A stretch of 64,000 nucleotides of DNA, taken from positions 1 through 64,000 of the forward strand of contig CAUYUJ010015709.1 in NCBI GenBank assembly GCA_963575745.1. The letters are read 5' to 3'. A program made the translations under genes and the position numbers. Below the pieces are notes generated by a model. It saw only the letters and a program-made list of their open reading frames with translations, was not told the origin of the DNA and searched no databases. Source of the stretch: Prorocentrum cordatum. Lineage: Eukaryota > Sar > Dinophyceae > Prorocentrales > Prorocentraceae. This document shows, piece by piece, positions 18,290-28,939 of this stretch. Each line of letters starts with the position of its first letter. The stretch's first letter is position 1.

Positions 18290-19595
18290 ATCGCTACTAG
18301 GATTCTATGAGAGGTGGATCCATCTCTCATCGGATTCTATTAGAGGTGGAAATATCTGTAATGGGATGGTCTTAGAGGTGGATCCATCGCTAATAGGACC
18401 CCACTAGAGGTGGATCCATCTCATATAGGATTCAATTACAGGTGAATCCATGTCTAATCGGATCCCATTATAGGTGGACCCATCTCTAATAATATTCAAG
18501 CAGAGGTGGATCCATCTGTAATAGGATTTTGTTAGAGGTGAATCCATGTGTAGCAGGATTCTATAATAAGGTGGACGCATCTCTGTTAGGATTCCATTTG
18601 GAGCGGATCGATCTGTAATAGACTTTCAGTTGAGATGGGCCCATCTCTCATAGGATTCCATCAATTGTGGATCCAGCTGTAGTCGGATTCCATTAGAGAT
18701 GGATCCATCTGTACCAGGATTCTAGTAGATGTGGATTCATCTGTAATAGGATTCCATCAGAGGTGGACCCATCTGTGTCAGGATTCTGGTAGGATTGAAT
18801 TGGGGGTGGACCCGTTTGTATTACGATCCTATTAGAGGTAGATCCATATGTAATAGTATTCTATTAGAGGTGGATTCATGTCATGTAGGACCCCATCAGA
18901 GGTAGGTGGACCCATCCCTAATAGGATTCTCTCAGAGGTGGACCCATATGTAATAGGATTATATTAGAGGTGGGTCCATCTGTCATAGGGTTCTGTTAGA
19001 GATGGATCCATCCGCACTAGGATTCCATTAGATCCATTTCTAATCAGATACTACTAGAGGTGGGTCCATCCTTAATAGGATCCCATTCGAGGTGGATCCA
19101 TTTGTCACAGGATTCTGTTAGAGGTGGACCAATCTCTAATAGCATGCCATTGGGGATGGAACCATCTTATTAGGATTCTATGATCCATACGTAATTGGAA
19201 GTCCATTAGAGGTGTATCCATGTCTAATTCGGTTTTATCAGAGGTGGATCCATCGTTAATAGAATTATATTTGAGGTGGACGCATGTGTAATGGGGTTCT
19301 ATCAGACGTGGGTTCATTTGTAAAAGGATTCTATTAGAGGTGGGTCCATCCGTACCAGGATTCCATTCGAGGTGGCTCCATCTCTGATGTGATGCCAGTA
19401 GTTGTGGACCCATCTATAATGGGGTTCTATTAGAGGCGGATCCATATGTCATAAGATTATATTTAAGGTGGTTCCATCTGTAGTGGGATCTTATCAGGGG
19501 TGGATCCATTCCTAATCGGATTCTATGGAAGGTGGATCCATATGTAATAGGATTCTCTCGGAAGTGGATCCATCTGTAGTACGATTATATGAGAG
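18290..19595. repeat. 32-bp minisatellite, about 40 copies
   Basis: The unit is approximately GGATTCTATTAGAGGTGGAT followed by CCATCTGTAATA. GAGGTGG landmarks at 18311, 18343, 18375 and 18407 fix the period at 32 bp. Divergence is moderate and indels accumulate toward the right. No coding function is apparent. Confidence 0.9.
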
Positions 19596-20234
19596 GTGGG
19601 TGTCTTTTGTGATGACGATGATGATGATGACGAGCATGTGTTTCAAGATGCTGCTGACGATGATGATGATGACGAGCATGTGTTTCAAGATGTTGCTGAT
19701 GATGATGGTGATGACGAGCATGTGTTTCAATGCGCTGCTGATGACGATGGTGATGACGAGCATGTGTTTCAATATGCTGCTGATGACGATGGTGTTGACG
19801 AGCATGTGTTTCAAGATGCTGCTGATGACGATGGTGCTGACCAGCATGTGTTTCAAGATGCTGCTGATGACGATGATGATGATGATGATGATGACGAGTA
19901 TGTGTCTCAAGATGCTGCCCATGACGATGGTAACGACGAGCATGTGTTTCAAGATGCTGCTGATGACGAGCATGATGATGAGTATGTGTTTCAAGATACT
20001 GCTGATGACGATGGTGATGACGAGCATGCTTTTCAAGATGTTGCTGATGATGATGGTGATGACGAGATGCGTTGGGAGCAATGCGTTGTCATAATGAGTT
20101 CCACAGAGCATAATCGAGTGGGAAGCACAGCCCACCAGACTAAAGTTATCCTCTCTTTACACTTCTTCCTCCTCCTCCTCCTCCGCCTCCACCGCCGTCT
20201 CTTCCTCCTCACCCCTGTTACTTCCAGTGGGTGA
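19596..20234 (+). CDS. Possible acidic repeat protein (14-residue repeats), doubtful
   Basis: About ten units of 42 bp encode variants of EHVFQDAADDDGDD. The frame stays open for the whole array although unit length varies, because length changes are in multiples of three (for example an expanded D run near 19870). The array is followed by an unrelated tail that ends at 20232-20234. No domain family is recognised and no expression signal is seen. The frame could simply reflect GAT/GAC slippage within a satellite. The start shown is the first in-frame candidate and lies next to the 32-bp minisatellite. Confidence 0.25.
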   Translation: MGVFCDDDDDDDEHVFQDAADDDDDDEHVFQDVADDDGDDEHVFQCAADDDGDDEHVFQYAADDDGVDEHVFQDAADDDGADQHVFQDAADDDDDDDDDDEYVSQDAAHDDGNDEHVFQDAADDEHDDEYVFQDTADDDGDDEHAFQDVADDDGDDEMRWEQCVVIMSSTEHNRVGSTAHQTKVILSLHFFLLLLLRLHRRLFLLTPVTSSG

Positions 20235-20314
20235 GCGCCGAAGCGCGTTCCAGAGATATTAATAAGCCTTAATATCTCGATTCTCCGGCCTCCGGAGGCC
20301 CGAAACAAACAATA

Positions 20315-21395
20315 TTAGCGGATTCCAAATTGATTTCTTTTGTTGTTGAATTACAAAAGGGAATCCTTTGGTGGTGAACTACATATTGTTTTATTTTGTG
20401 GCAGATTACAAAAGGTTTCCTTTTGTGGAGAATTACAAAAGGACTTCTTTTGTGGAGGATCACATGATGATTCTTTTTTGTGGCGGATTACAAAAGGATT
20501 CCTTTTGTGGAGGATTACAAAAGGATTCCTTTTGTGGAGGATTACAAAAGGATTCCTTTTGTGGAGGATTACAAAAGGATTCCTTTTGTGGAGGATTACA
20601 AAGGGATTCCTTTTGTGGAGGATTACAAAAGGATTCCTTTTGTGGAGGATTACAAAAGGATTCCTTTTGTGGAGGATTACAAAGGGATTCCCCTTGGTAG
20701 AGGAATACAATGGGATTCGTTTTGTGGAGGATTACAAATTGATTTCCTTTGAGGGCTTTCCTGGAAGTGAACCAGGGGACAAAAGAAAAAACAAAAAAAA
20801 AAAATCAGAAAATCATTGAAAATTAGGAAAATTGCATGTTTTCAATGATTTTCCAATGTTTTGAAACAGAAACATATAAAAACACCGCATTTCCAAGGTT
20901 TTGAGGCCCAAACCATATGAAAACATAGCATTTTTGTATTCGGATTGTGAAAATGATGTGTTTTTAAATGTTTTCGCTTCAAAACATTGGAAAATCATTG
21001 AACACCTGCGATTTTCCCAATTTTCAAGGATTATCTGATTTGTTTTTTCGTTTTTTTTCTTTTGTCCCCTGGTTCACTTCCAGGAGAGCCCTCAAAGGAA
21101 ATCAATTTGTAATCCTCCACAAAAGGAATCCCATTGTATTTCTCTACCAAGGGGAATCCCTTTGTAATCCTCCACAAAAGGAATCCTTTTGTAATCCTCC
21201 ACAAAAGGAATCCTTTTGTAATCCTCCACAAAAGGACTCCCTTTGTAATCCTCCACCAAAGGAATCCTTTTGTAATCCTCCACACAAGGAATCCTTTTGT
21301 AATCCGCCACAAAAGGAAACAATTTGCAATTCACCATGAACAGAATTCCTTTTTTATTCCCCACAAAAGAACTCAATTTAAAATCTGCTACAACA
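20315..21395. mobile_element. 1.1-kb foldback (large inverted repeat) element
   Basis: The left arm (20315-20900) and right arm (about 20945-21395) are reverse complements over almost their full length. This includes the unique inner part (GTCCCCTGGTTCACTTCC, CCAATGTTTTGAA) and outer arrays of the 27-bp unit GGATTACAAAAGGATTCCTT plus TTGTGGA. The left arm carries about 8-9 perfect units and the right about 6. The loop is only about 45 bp. The arms would form a giant hairpin. Frames on both strands are repeat artefacts. Confidence 0.85.
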
Positions 21396-21845
21396 GGAAT
21401 CGTTCTGCATTCCACTACTTTGAGCAATCCCTTTAAAGATGACGAAAAGCATAATCAACAGGAAAGCAAGCAAATGAGAAGTAATAGACCAAAAACCGAG
21501 GTGGTACACACACACACGGTTTTATTAACCTTACCCCCGCCCCCCCTCTCCCTCCCCTTCCCCCTCTTCCTCATCCTCCGCCGCAGGGCTTCGCTGGATG
21601 GTAAAAAGTGTTGTTCCCAGTGTCTCTTGCCACCAGGTTTCAGCCGCTGTGGTTTTCCAGCGGGGGCGCGCGCGGCGCTTCGAAAGGGTGCTCCCGCTGC
21701 AGTGTGGTCTCTCTCTGTGAGGCATCGGCGCCCTGCTCTGGCCGATCCGGGTACCGCTCTCGCCGCAGCGCCGGCCGCGTTGTCTGGATCCGAGCCCTTC
21801 CTCATCGTCGTCGGCCGGCCCGCGCCTTCCCCACCCCCGCCTTTC
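21396..21845. other. No supported gene; AC run and pyrimidine-rich tract
   Basis: A short (AC)n lies near 21508-21520 and a CCCTTCCCC tract at 21535-21570. Frames across it have no recognised content. Confidence 0.4.
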
Positions 21846-22054
21846 TGGACGCCCGAAATGGGTACTGAAAGAATGGGTACAATTCCCAACAACAATTCCT
21901 GTTCATTTTGAACTGGAGTCGCTGCCCACGCCGCCGCGGCCTGTGCCCATTCGAGACAGAAGGCCGCCTGCCCAACAGCGGCCGCTGTTGGTTTGGGACA
22001 ACGTTTGTTGTTGGGCATAGTGCCCATTCTTTCCGTACCCATTTCGGGCGTCCA
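21846..22054. mobile_element. MITE family 1, intact copy with ~50-bp terminal inverted repeats
   Basis: The left end TGGACGCCCGAAATGGGTAC and the right end GTACCCATTTCGGGCGTCCA are perfect inverted copies. The inverted match continues inward for about 50 bp to CCCAACAACAA/TTGTTGTTGGG with few mismatches. The total length is 209 bp with no coding capacity. A second copy is at 46698-46904 and a right-end fragment at 23169-23203. No clear target-site duplication is seen. Confidence 0.85.
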
Positions 22055-22145
22055 AAGCCTTCCCTGGTCAACCTGCTCCCTCCGCTCCTCTCACCCCTGT
22101 TTCTGCTGCTGCTGTTCAGCGTCCTCCTCCTCCTCCTGCTCGTCA

Positions 22146-22287
22146 AGGCTGGACTCAAACGGTGTTTGGGTGATTGCGTGGGTCGTGTTCGTTTCGACTT
22201 CGTGTTGTGGGAAGGGCGGATTGAAGACAAAACGAGGGAAAACGAAAACAATACGAAAACTAAAATCACCGTTTAGGTTCAGCCCTG
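22146..22287. mobile_element. MITE family 2, copy 1
   Basis: The ends AGGCTGGACTCAAACGGTG and CACCGTTTAGGTTCAGCCCT are imperfect inverted repeats. The body (GGGTCGTGTTCGTTTCGAC, then GAAGACAAAACGAGG) is shared with 49919-50064. It is about 142 bp and non-coding. Confidence 0.75.
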
Positions 22288-23168
22288 CTGTTCGTCCGCT
22301 CTCCTCCTCTCCCTCCAATGGGCGCAGTTCCTTCGATCCGGCTGCGCACGACACGATTGGGTCCTTTCCGGGGCTCGGGGGTACGCTGCGGAACCCGTCG
22401 GCGGCGAGAAAGCGAAAGGGAGACGGAGAGAGAGGGACAGAGAGACATATAAAAATTCAGTGCAATGGGTAGGTGGGGAATAGGCTGTCGGATATGGCGC
22501 GAGCGCGCCCAGCTTGTCCCCCCCCTTCTCCTGCCTTCTTCTGTCTCCGTTTTTGTTCCACCTCCCCTTCCCCCTCGCCCCGCGCCTCTGCTCGTGTTCG
22601 CTCCACGTCGGACCGTGGTGCCGCAGCCCCTGCACGCTGCCGTGTGCGCCCACCGCCTGTTGATGCCATCGCGATGGCCTTCTTCTCCGATGCCGCCTCG
22701 AGGCTGTCTCTGACCCACGGTGCCCCCAGGACACCCGGCGGGAGGCCCAGGCGGCCTCCGGAGACGCCTCACGAGGCCCAGCGGGCCTCCGGGGCCTCAA
22801 AGTGGCCTGAAGAGCTGGGGACATCTTCGGCCAGGAACACCTTTCTTCGGCGTCAACCCAACAGGCTAGCACGAGGCTTAAATATCTTACGACATGCTTC
22901 GTGGCAGGCGCCTTCTGGCCGTACCGCTCGGGGAACCACATGCTACAGCATGGCTGTCCTGGATGTTCGGATCAGACGCACGCCCCCGAGGAGGACAAAT
23001 AGTAGGACTATGTCCTTTTGCGTCCCATTTATTAACGAGCTCCGAACTTTTTTCACGGCGCTCAGGGTCCAGCTTGTTGATAAGTTCCGACAAACTCAGA
23101 AGTCAGCGGGGCTTCTCAGAACAGAAGACCTCCAGCCTTTGAAAAGTTTGCTGCGTTTTCGGGTCATC
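22288..23168. other. No supported gene
   Basis: A 252-codon plus-strand frame (22473-23231) and a 220-codon minus-strand frame are present, but neither shows a recognisable domain. Short GGCCTCCGG repeats occur at 22735-22795. Confidence 0.4.
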
Positions 23169-23203
23169 GTACCCATGTTTTCCGTACCCACTTCGGGCGT
23201 CCA
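23169..23203. mobile_element. Right-end fragment of MITE family 1
   Basis: GTACCCA..TTTTCCGTACCCA and CTTCGGGCGTCCA match the right terminal repeat at 22020-22054. The left end is missing. Confidence 0.65.
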
Positions 23204-23425
23204 AATCGGGGAAGATTTCGGAACCTTCTAGGAATGCTGGAGGGCTTCTGAGGAGCCCGCTGCCTTCCGCGCTGCCGACGACGACGAGCGGCCGGCCCAG
23301 CTGCGGCCCCGCCGAGGCATCGAGCCCCCCGCGTCGACCGGCGCACCGCACGCCTGCGCGCCGAGGCTGCAGGTGGTTGCCATGAAAGAGAGTCGGGGGT
23401 GTCCCCGAGGGGTGTGTGGAAGGAC

Positions 23426-23429
<4 letters not shown>

Positions 23430-23469
<40 letters not shown>

Positions 23470-23470
23470 G
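23430..23470. repeat. (CT)n(TA)n microsatellite
   Basis: A run of CT dinucleotides passes into TATATATATA. Confidence 0.95.
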
Positions 23471-23699
23471 ATACAAGGCTGCAGTGGCGCTTCGCGCCAT
23501 GCACCTTGGTCCTTGAGGTTTGGTATGCGGGCGGAAGGGCAGGAGGGTCAAGCCGACCATTTAGCGATGACTCCTGGTTGCCTTTTCCGGCATCGCCGCT
23601 ATAATGATGTTTTTCGTTATCCTTCCTCCATGCTTATTGTTCCTTTTTTCGCCATACATTGCGCATTCTCCCCATCCTCCTCAGCTCTTTTTTGCGGAG

Positions 23700-24330
23700 G
23701 CTCCTCCTTGGAGAGCCTCTAGGGGGCTCACAAAAGTTGTTTCGGGTTTTCTTAAGGCCTTCTGGAGGCCTCCTGGGCGCATTCTGGGGGCCTCCGGGGG
23801 CTTCCTCGGGCCACCCTGCCTCCAACCGCCGTCTCCCTGAACGAGCGGATCACGATTTGGAATTCTTCGGACATGATCTTTGGGCCATATTGGGCCACCA
23901 TGGGGCTCTCTGAGGGCCAGCTTGGACCCGTGTTGTGCCGTTTTGGGGCTCTCTTGGGCTGCCTGGAGGCCCTTTCGGATGGTTGTGGGGCGATTTGGGA
24001 GCCTCCCAGGCGGCTTCGGACGCCCAGAAGACCGCCGTCTTGGAGCGTCGGGAAGCCGAGAAGAGGAGAACCCCCAAATTCACCAAAACGCAAAGAAAAT
24101 CCATGATTTTTGCCTCTTGGGAGTGCTCTTGGAGGCCTCTTTGGGGCCGTCCTGGAGGCCTCTTGGGCCATCTTGAGGTCACGTCGGTCACTCTTGGAGC
24201 GCTCTTGTGCTGTCTTGGGGGTCTCTGGGACGTCTCCGATGACCCCCTGATCGCCCTAAGTGTGCTGGGAAGGCTTGGCAAAACGCCTTGCGAGGCCCGG
24301 TGGCCGCTTCGAGGCCCGTCCGGAGGGCCC
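23700..24330. repeat. CCTCTTGGG-type array with conserved core
   Basis: Short GGGGCCTCTTGGG-like repeats surround a unique core at about 24030-24125 (CGTCTTGGAGCGTCGGGAAG, then AAAATCCATGATTTTTGCC). The same core is found at 44400-44500 and, inverted, at 54240-54345. Confidence 0.75.
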
Positions 24331-24439
24331 CAAAGCCCCAGGTCCCGGGTGTCCGGTTTTTTTTGGGGGGGTGATGGGTTTTCCCCCCGCCCGGGCGTAT
24401 AAAAATATACGAAGAGGAATAGATATAGATCTAGATATA

Positions 24440-24446
24440 TACACGC

Positions 24447-24492
<46 letters not shown>
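24440..24492. repeat. (TA)n microsatellite
   Basis: About 50 bases of alternating AT. Confidence 0.95.
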
Positions 24493-24494
<2 letters not shown>

Positions 24495-24924
24495 GAGCGT
24501 GTTCTGTGGTCGCTTGGAGCGGGGGGGGGTGGAACGGGACCCCCCCCCTTGGATGGAGCGGGGGGGGCTTTCGAACTCCCCCGCCTCTCCCGTGACGGAG
24601 GGGAGGAAGGGTGTTTCGACCCATCCCCCCCTCCCTTTCCCCTCCTCCCCTACTTCTCCTCTCTCCATCTCCTCGGGCCGGGCCTGCGTCGGCGGCGGCT
24701 GGCGGCGGCGGCGGGAACGACGACTTCCTTTTCTGGGCCGGCGCCAGCGCCTGCGAGGACGTCGGCAACGACGATGATGACGACGACGCTCCGCCACCGT
24801 GCCTTGGTTTTGGGTCAGAGTCCTACTGGATGCCTCTTGGCGTCTCGTCGGGGGACTCTCGGGGGCCTCTGAAGTGTGTTTGTGCAGCCTCATGGGCGCC
24901 TCTTGGGCGTCTCTTGGGGCCTCT
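24493..24924. other. No supported gene
   Basis: G and C homopolymer runs near 24515-24570 and a CGGCGGCGG patch near 24690-24715. Nothing codes convincingly. Confidence 0.4.
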
Positions 24925-26110
24925 TTTAGGTGGTAGTGGTGTTGGTGGGCTGTGGTGGTGGTGGTCGTGGTGGCGGCGGTGGTGGTGGTGGTGGCGGTGG
25001 TGGTGGTGTGTTTGGTGGTGTGTTTGGTGGTGGTAATGGTGGGGATTGTTGTGGTGATTGTGGTGGCACGTTGTGGTGTTGGTGATGGTGATGGGGGTGG
25101 TGGTGGTGGTGGTGCGGTGGTGCGGTGGTTTCTGGTGGTGGTGGTGGTAGTTGTGGCGGTGGTGGGTTAGGGTGGTGGTGGTGTGGTGGTTTGACGTGGT
25201 GGTTGTTGTGGTGGTAGGTGGTGGTGGTGGTGGTGGTTTTGGTGGGTTGTGGTAGTGGTGGTGGCGGTGGTGGTCGTTGTGGGGGTGGGGGACTGTTACG
25301 GTGGTGGTGGTTGTGGTGGTGGTGATTTGTGGTCATGGTGGCGGTGGTGGTGGGTTGTGGCGGTGGTGGTGGCGGTGGTGGTGGTTGTGGTGGTGGTGGT
25401 GTGTTGGTTTGTTATGGTGGTGGGAGGTGGTGGTGGTGGTTTGGTGGTTGTGTGGTGGTGGTTGTTGGTGGTGGTGGTGGGTTGCAGTGGTGGTGGTAGT
25501 TTGGTGGTGGTGTGCTGATGGTTTGTGGTGGTGGTGGTTTGTTGTGGTGGTGGCGGTGGTTTGTGGAGGTGGTGCTGATGGTGGTGGTGGTGGTGGTGGT
25601 GGCGGTGGTTGTGGTGGTGTGGTGGTTTCTGGTGGTGGTGGTGGGTTGTGCTGCTGGTAGTGGTGGTTGTGGTGGTGGTGTTTGGGTAGATTGTGGTGGT
25701 GGTGGCGGGTTTTTGTGGTGGTGGTGGTGAGTTGTGGTTGTGGTGGTGGTGGTGGCTGTGGTGGTGGCTGTGGTGGTGGCTGTGGTGGTGGTGTTGGTTG
25801 TGTGGTGGGTTGGTGGTGGTGAGGTTGTGGTGGTGGTGGTAGTGGTGGTGGTGTTGTGGTAGATTGGTGGTGGTGGGTTGTTGTGGTGGTGAGTGGTACG
25901 GTGGTGGTGGTGGTGGTTGTGGTGGTGGTGGTGGTGGTGTGGTTGAGGTTGTGGTGGTGGTGGTAGTGGTGGTGGTGTTGTGGTCGATTGTGGTTGTGGT
26001 GGTTGTGGTGGTGGTGGTGGCTGTGGTGGTGGTGGTTGTGTGGTTGGTTGGTGGTGGTGGTGGTCGGTTGAGGTTGTGGTGGTGGTGGTGGTAGTGGTGG
26101 TGGTGGTGGT
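24925..26110. repeat. 1.2-kb GGT/GTG low-complexity region
   Basis: It is almost wholly TGG/GGT trinucleotides with occasional changes, and only the minus strand is CCA-rich. The Val/Gly/Trp-rich frames (plus) and His/Thr/Pro-rich frames (minus, up to 352 codons) are composition artefacts. Confidence 0.9.
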
Positions 26111-26127
26111 ACTGGTGGTAGTCGTCG

Positions 26128-26325
26128 CTGCGTTCTCGCCGTCGGCGCTGCTGGCCGCCGCCAGCGCCGGCGCCGGCGCCGGCGCAGGGGGGAAGGGGTT
26201 TGGAACCGCCCCCCCACCCGTCCCCCTTGGGCTGCCTCTGGTCATCGTCGCTGCGTCCCCGCTGTCGGCGCTGCTGGCGGCCGCCAGCGGCGGCGCCGGC
26301 GCCGGCGTCGGGGGGGGAGGGGATT
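26128..26325. repeat. Tandem duplication of a ~110-bp GC-rich unit
   Basis: CGTCGCTGCGT, CGGCGCTGCTGGC and GCCGGCGCCGGCG occur in the same order at about 26128 and 26248. Confidence 0.65.
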
Positions 26326-27060
26326 GAACCCCCCGCCCCTTGGGAACGGGGGGGGGTTCGAGAGGGGGGGGGTTAGGGGGGAGGGGAGTCCCCCTGGTTC
26401 TGATCGACGGCGCCGTTTTTTCGGGGGGGGCCCACCCCCTGGTTCGAAACGCGCCGCCGAATGTTCCCAAGGCGGGCGTTTGTGAAACGTGTTTTTTCTT
26501 TCGCTTATCATATTATATATATGTATGTATGTATATACGTGTATATATATATATATACATCGGATCGGATCGGACCCCTCTGAGGCAGTAGTCCGTGAGG
26601 TCAGCCACCGCGCAGTGCCTCTGGGATCGGGCTACACCCGAACATAAACTGTGAATCACACACTGTCGGAAGACGTACTGCAGGTCTTGGCGCCTGCATG
26701 TCCCCACGCTTCGGAAGACCGTGCACTGAGAAGCGACAGAGACCAAAATGAGTGAAAGTGCTCACTCCAGTTCACAAATGTAGGCGCCCTGCAGGTGTAG
26801 GATTACGCAATACACACTAACACCACTGGAGCACGATGCACAGCGAGGGGAGGCGAGGAAGAGAGGAACGAGATTGCGGAATTATTCCGCTAGCTTCCTC
26901 TCACACCATCTCTTGCCGTGCTCACTACGTGTGTTGCATACGAGAAGCTTACACGAGCCGCAGAGCCATCCATCGTGAGCCAATGTGTCACACAGCCAAC
27001 ATTCGAGCGTCCAGCGAGAACCTCGGACGCCCGAAATCGTCTTCCATACACTCCGAGCAG
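26326..27060. other. No supported gene; short TATG/TA tract
   Basis: A TATGTATG/TATA microsatellite lies at 26513-26560. The rest shows no open frame with recognised content. Confidence 0.4.
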
Positions 27061-27079
27061 GTACGACCCAACGACACTA

Positions 27080-28045
27080 GTGGATCGGTGGATGCTCTCT
27101 GTGATGCCGGTGAACGCTGCAAAGAAACATCCACGCACTGAGAATATGTAGATGCTTTCTGTGATGTCGGCGAACGTTGCGAAGAAACACCCATACCCAG
27201 AGAACCTGTAGATGCGATCTGTGCTGCCGACGAACGTAGCAGAGAAACACCCATGCCCATGGAATGTGTAGATGCATTATGTGAAGTCGGCGAACTTTGC
27301 ACAGAGCCACCCATGCCCAGAGAACCTGTATATGCGATCTGTGACGTCTGCGAACTTTGTGGCGGGCCTCCCAAACTCTGAAAGTCTGCAGACGCTATCT
27401 GTGATGTCGACAAGCACTGCAGAGAAACACCCATGCCCAGAGAATGTGTGGATGATATCCGTGATGTCGGCGAACGGTGCAAAGAGCCGCCAATGCCTTT
27501 AGAACCAGCAGATGCTATTTGCGATGTCGGCAAGCATTGTAGTGGCCCTCCCATGGCCTTAGAATCTGCAGACGCTCTCTGCGATGTCGGCCAACTTTGC
27601 ACAGAATCACCCATGCCCAGAGAATCTGACGATGCTAACTGTGATGTCGGCGAACGTAGCAAAGACACACCCATGCCCACAGAATATGTAGATGCCATTT
27701 GTGATGTCGGCGATCTTTGTGGTGGGCGGCCTCCCATGCCCTGAGAATATGCGGACGCTGTCTGTGAGGTCCGTGAACATTGCAAAGCTACACCCATGCG
27801 CAGAAATTCTGTTGATGCTATCAATGGTGTTGGCGAACTTTGCAATGGGCCTCCCATGCCCTTGGAATCTGTAGATGCGATCTGTGATGTCGGCGAACTT
27901 TGCAATGGGACTCCCATGCCCTGAGAATCTGCACGCGCTATCTGTGATGTCGGTGACCGTGGTAAAGTGCCATCAACTTCCAGAGAAAATGTAGATGCTT
28001 TCTTCGATGTCGACGAACTTCGCGATGGGCCTTCCATGCCCTTAG
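27080..28045. repeat. 60-bp satellite, about 16 copies
   Basis: The unit contains TGTAGATGCGATCTGTGATG, TCGGCGAACTTTGCA and ACCCATGCCCAGAGAA and keeps an almost constant 60-bp register. The minus strand is open through the array (28139 to 26988, 383 codons, 20-residue repeat such as SPTSQIASTDS), while the plus strand is broken by TGA codons. This is compatible with a repeat protein but not evidence for one. Confidence 0.9.
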
Positions 28046-28324
28046 CCCTGGTGGCTTCGAGAGCCCTGGTGGCTTCGGGAGGGCAGCACGAAGGCGCACC
28101 AGCTCGAGTTGCAGCGCCTCCCACTGCTTGCGGCGGCATCTCCGCCTCCGGAACGTGCGTCGCTGGCCGCCGGCGGATGCGGCAGCCACATCGGCAACAG
28201 GGCAGGAAGCGAGAAGGTGGTGCAGCATGCGGACGAGGTTAGGGCCGACAGTGTGTGGTAAGAAGCCCGGATGTCGGGGGACTGGGCCTACGCTTCCCCG
28301 CTCTGGAGATCTCGCGTAGCTCGA
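28046..28324. other. Possible decayed coding segment (PPGL motifs, minus strand)
   Basis: On the minus strand one frame reads RRKQWEALQLELVRLRAALP then KPPGLSKPPGLRAW (28034-28180). The first block could be helical and the second is a doubled PPGL motif. It runs into the 60-bp satellite. No homolog is named. Confidence 0.2.
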
Positions 28325-28485
28325 GCCAGAGCTGTGTACATACATATCTATATATATATATATATACACATGTATACATGCATACATGTATGTATGTATG
28401 CATGCATGCATGTATGTATGTATGTATGTTTGTATGTTTGTATGTTTGTATGTGTGTGGTGTGGGTTGGTGTAGTGTGGTGTGGT
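28325..28485. repeat. TATA/TGTATG microsatellite
   Basis: TATATATA is followed by repeated GTAT and GTTT tetranucleotides, then GTGTGG repeats. Confidence 0.9.
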
Positions 28486-28770
28486 GTGCGTCTGTGTGTC
28501 TGCGCGCGTGGGCGGGTCTCCGCCCCCCCCCAGCAGCAGAGGGCTATATCGCTGGCGCGGCGACTGGGGCGGCAGCGCAGACGGCCGCTCCTCTTGCGCC
28601 GGTCACCGTCGAGGCCGCCTTGCCTGACGACGCCAACCTCGGGGGTGGACAGAACCCCCAACAGCGACACGTCGATGAGTGAATTGTCCGTTGTCGGTCC
28701 TCGAGAGGGCGCCGTGGCCGTCATGCTCCAGGCTTGCGCCCGCCAGGTTTGGGCCTCAGGTCGTTTTCGC

Positions 28771-28939
28771 TACACCCTGGGCGATGCTTGAGAACACTTA
28801 CGTTTTCGGCCAGAGTCTCGATTATTCTTAATGTTCCAATGTGAATCCCAAGATTTTAATGGAACTTTCGGGTTTTTATTCAACTTCTGAGACTGTGAAT
28901 TTCTTAACCCATGATTTCTAAAGCATTTCGCAGGGTGTA
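28771..28939. mobile_element. Short inverted-repeat element
   Basis: The left end TACACCCTGGGCGATGCTTG pairs imperfectly with the right end AAGCATTTCGCAGGGTGTA. AGTCTC/GAGACT inside also pair. The length is 169 bp with an AT-rich centre unlike its surroundings. Only one copy was noticed. Confidence 0.5.

Noticed and set aside
20480-20700. Regular 27-bp repeats considered as a CRISPR array
   Set aside because: There are no spacers between the units, and they form an arm of a large inverted repeat in a eukaryotic genome.
22473-23231. 252-codon plus-strand frame
   Set aside because: Low-complexity start, no domain, and it ends inside a MITE fragment region.
25333-26470. Very long His/Thr/Pro-rich minus-strand frames (294 and 352 codons)
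   Set aside because: They are the complement of GGT/GTG low-complexity DNA; no composition other than repeat.
27025-27037. GGACGCCCGAAAT matching the end of MITE family 1
   Set aside because: Only 13 bases match; nothing beyond them resembles the element.
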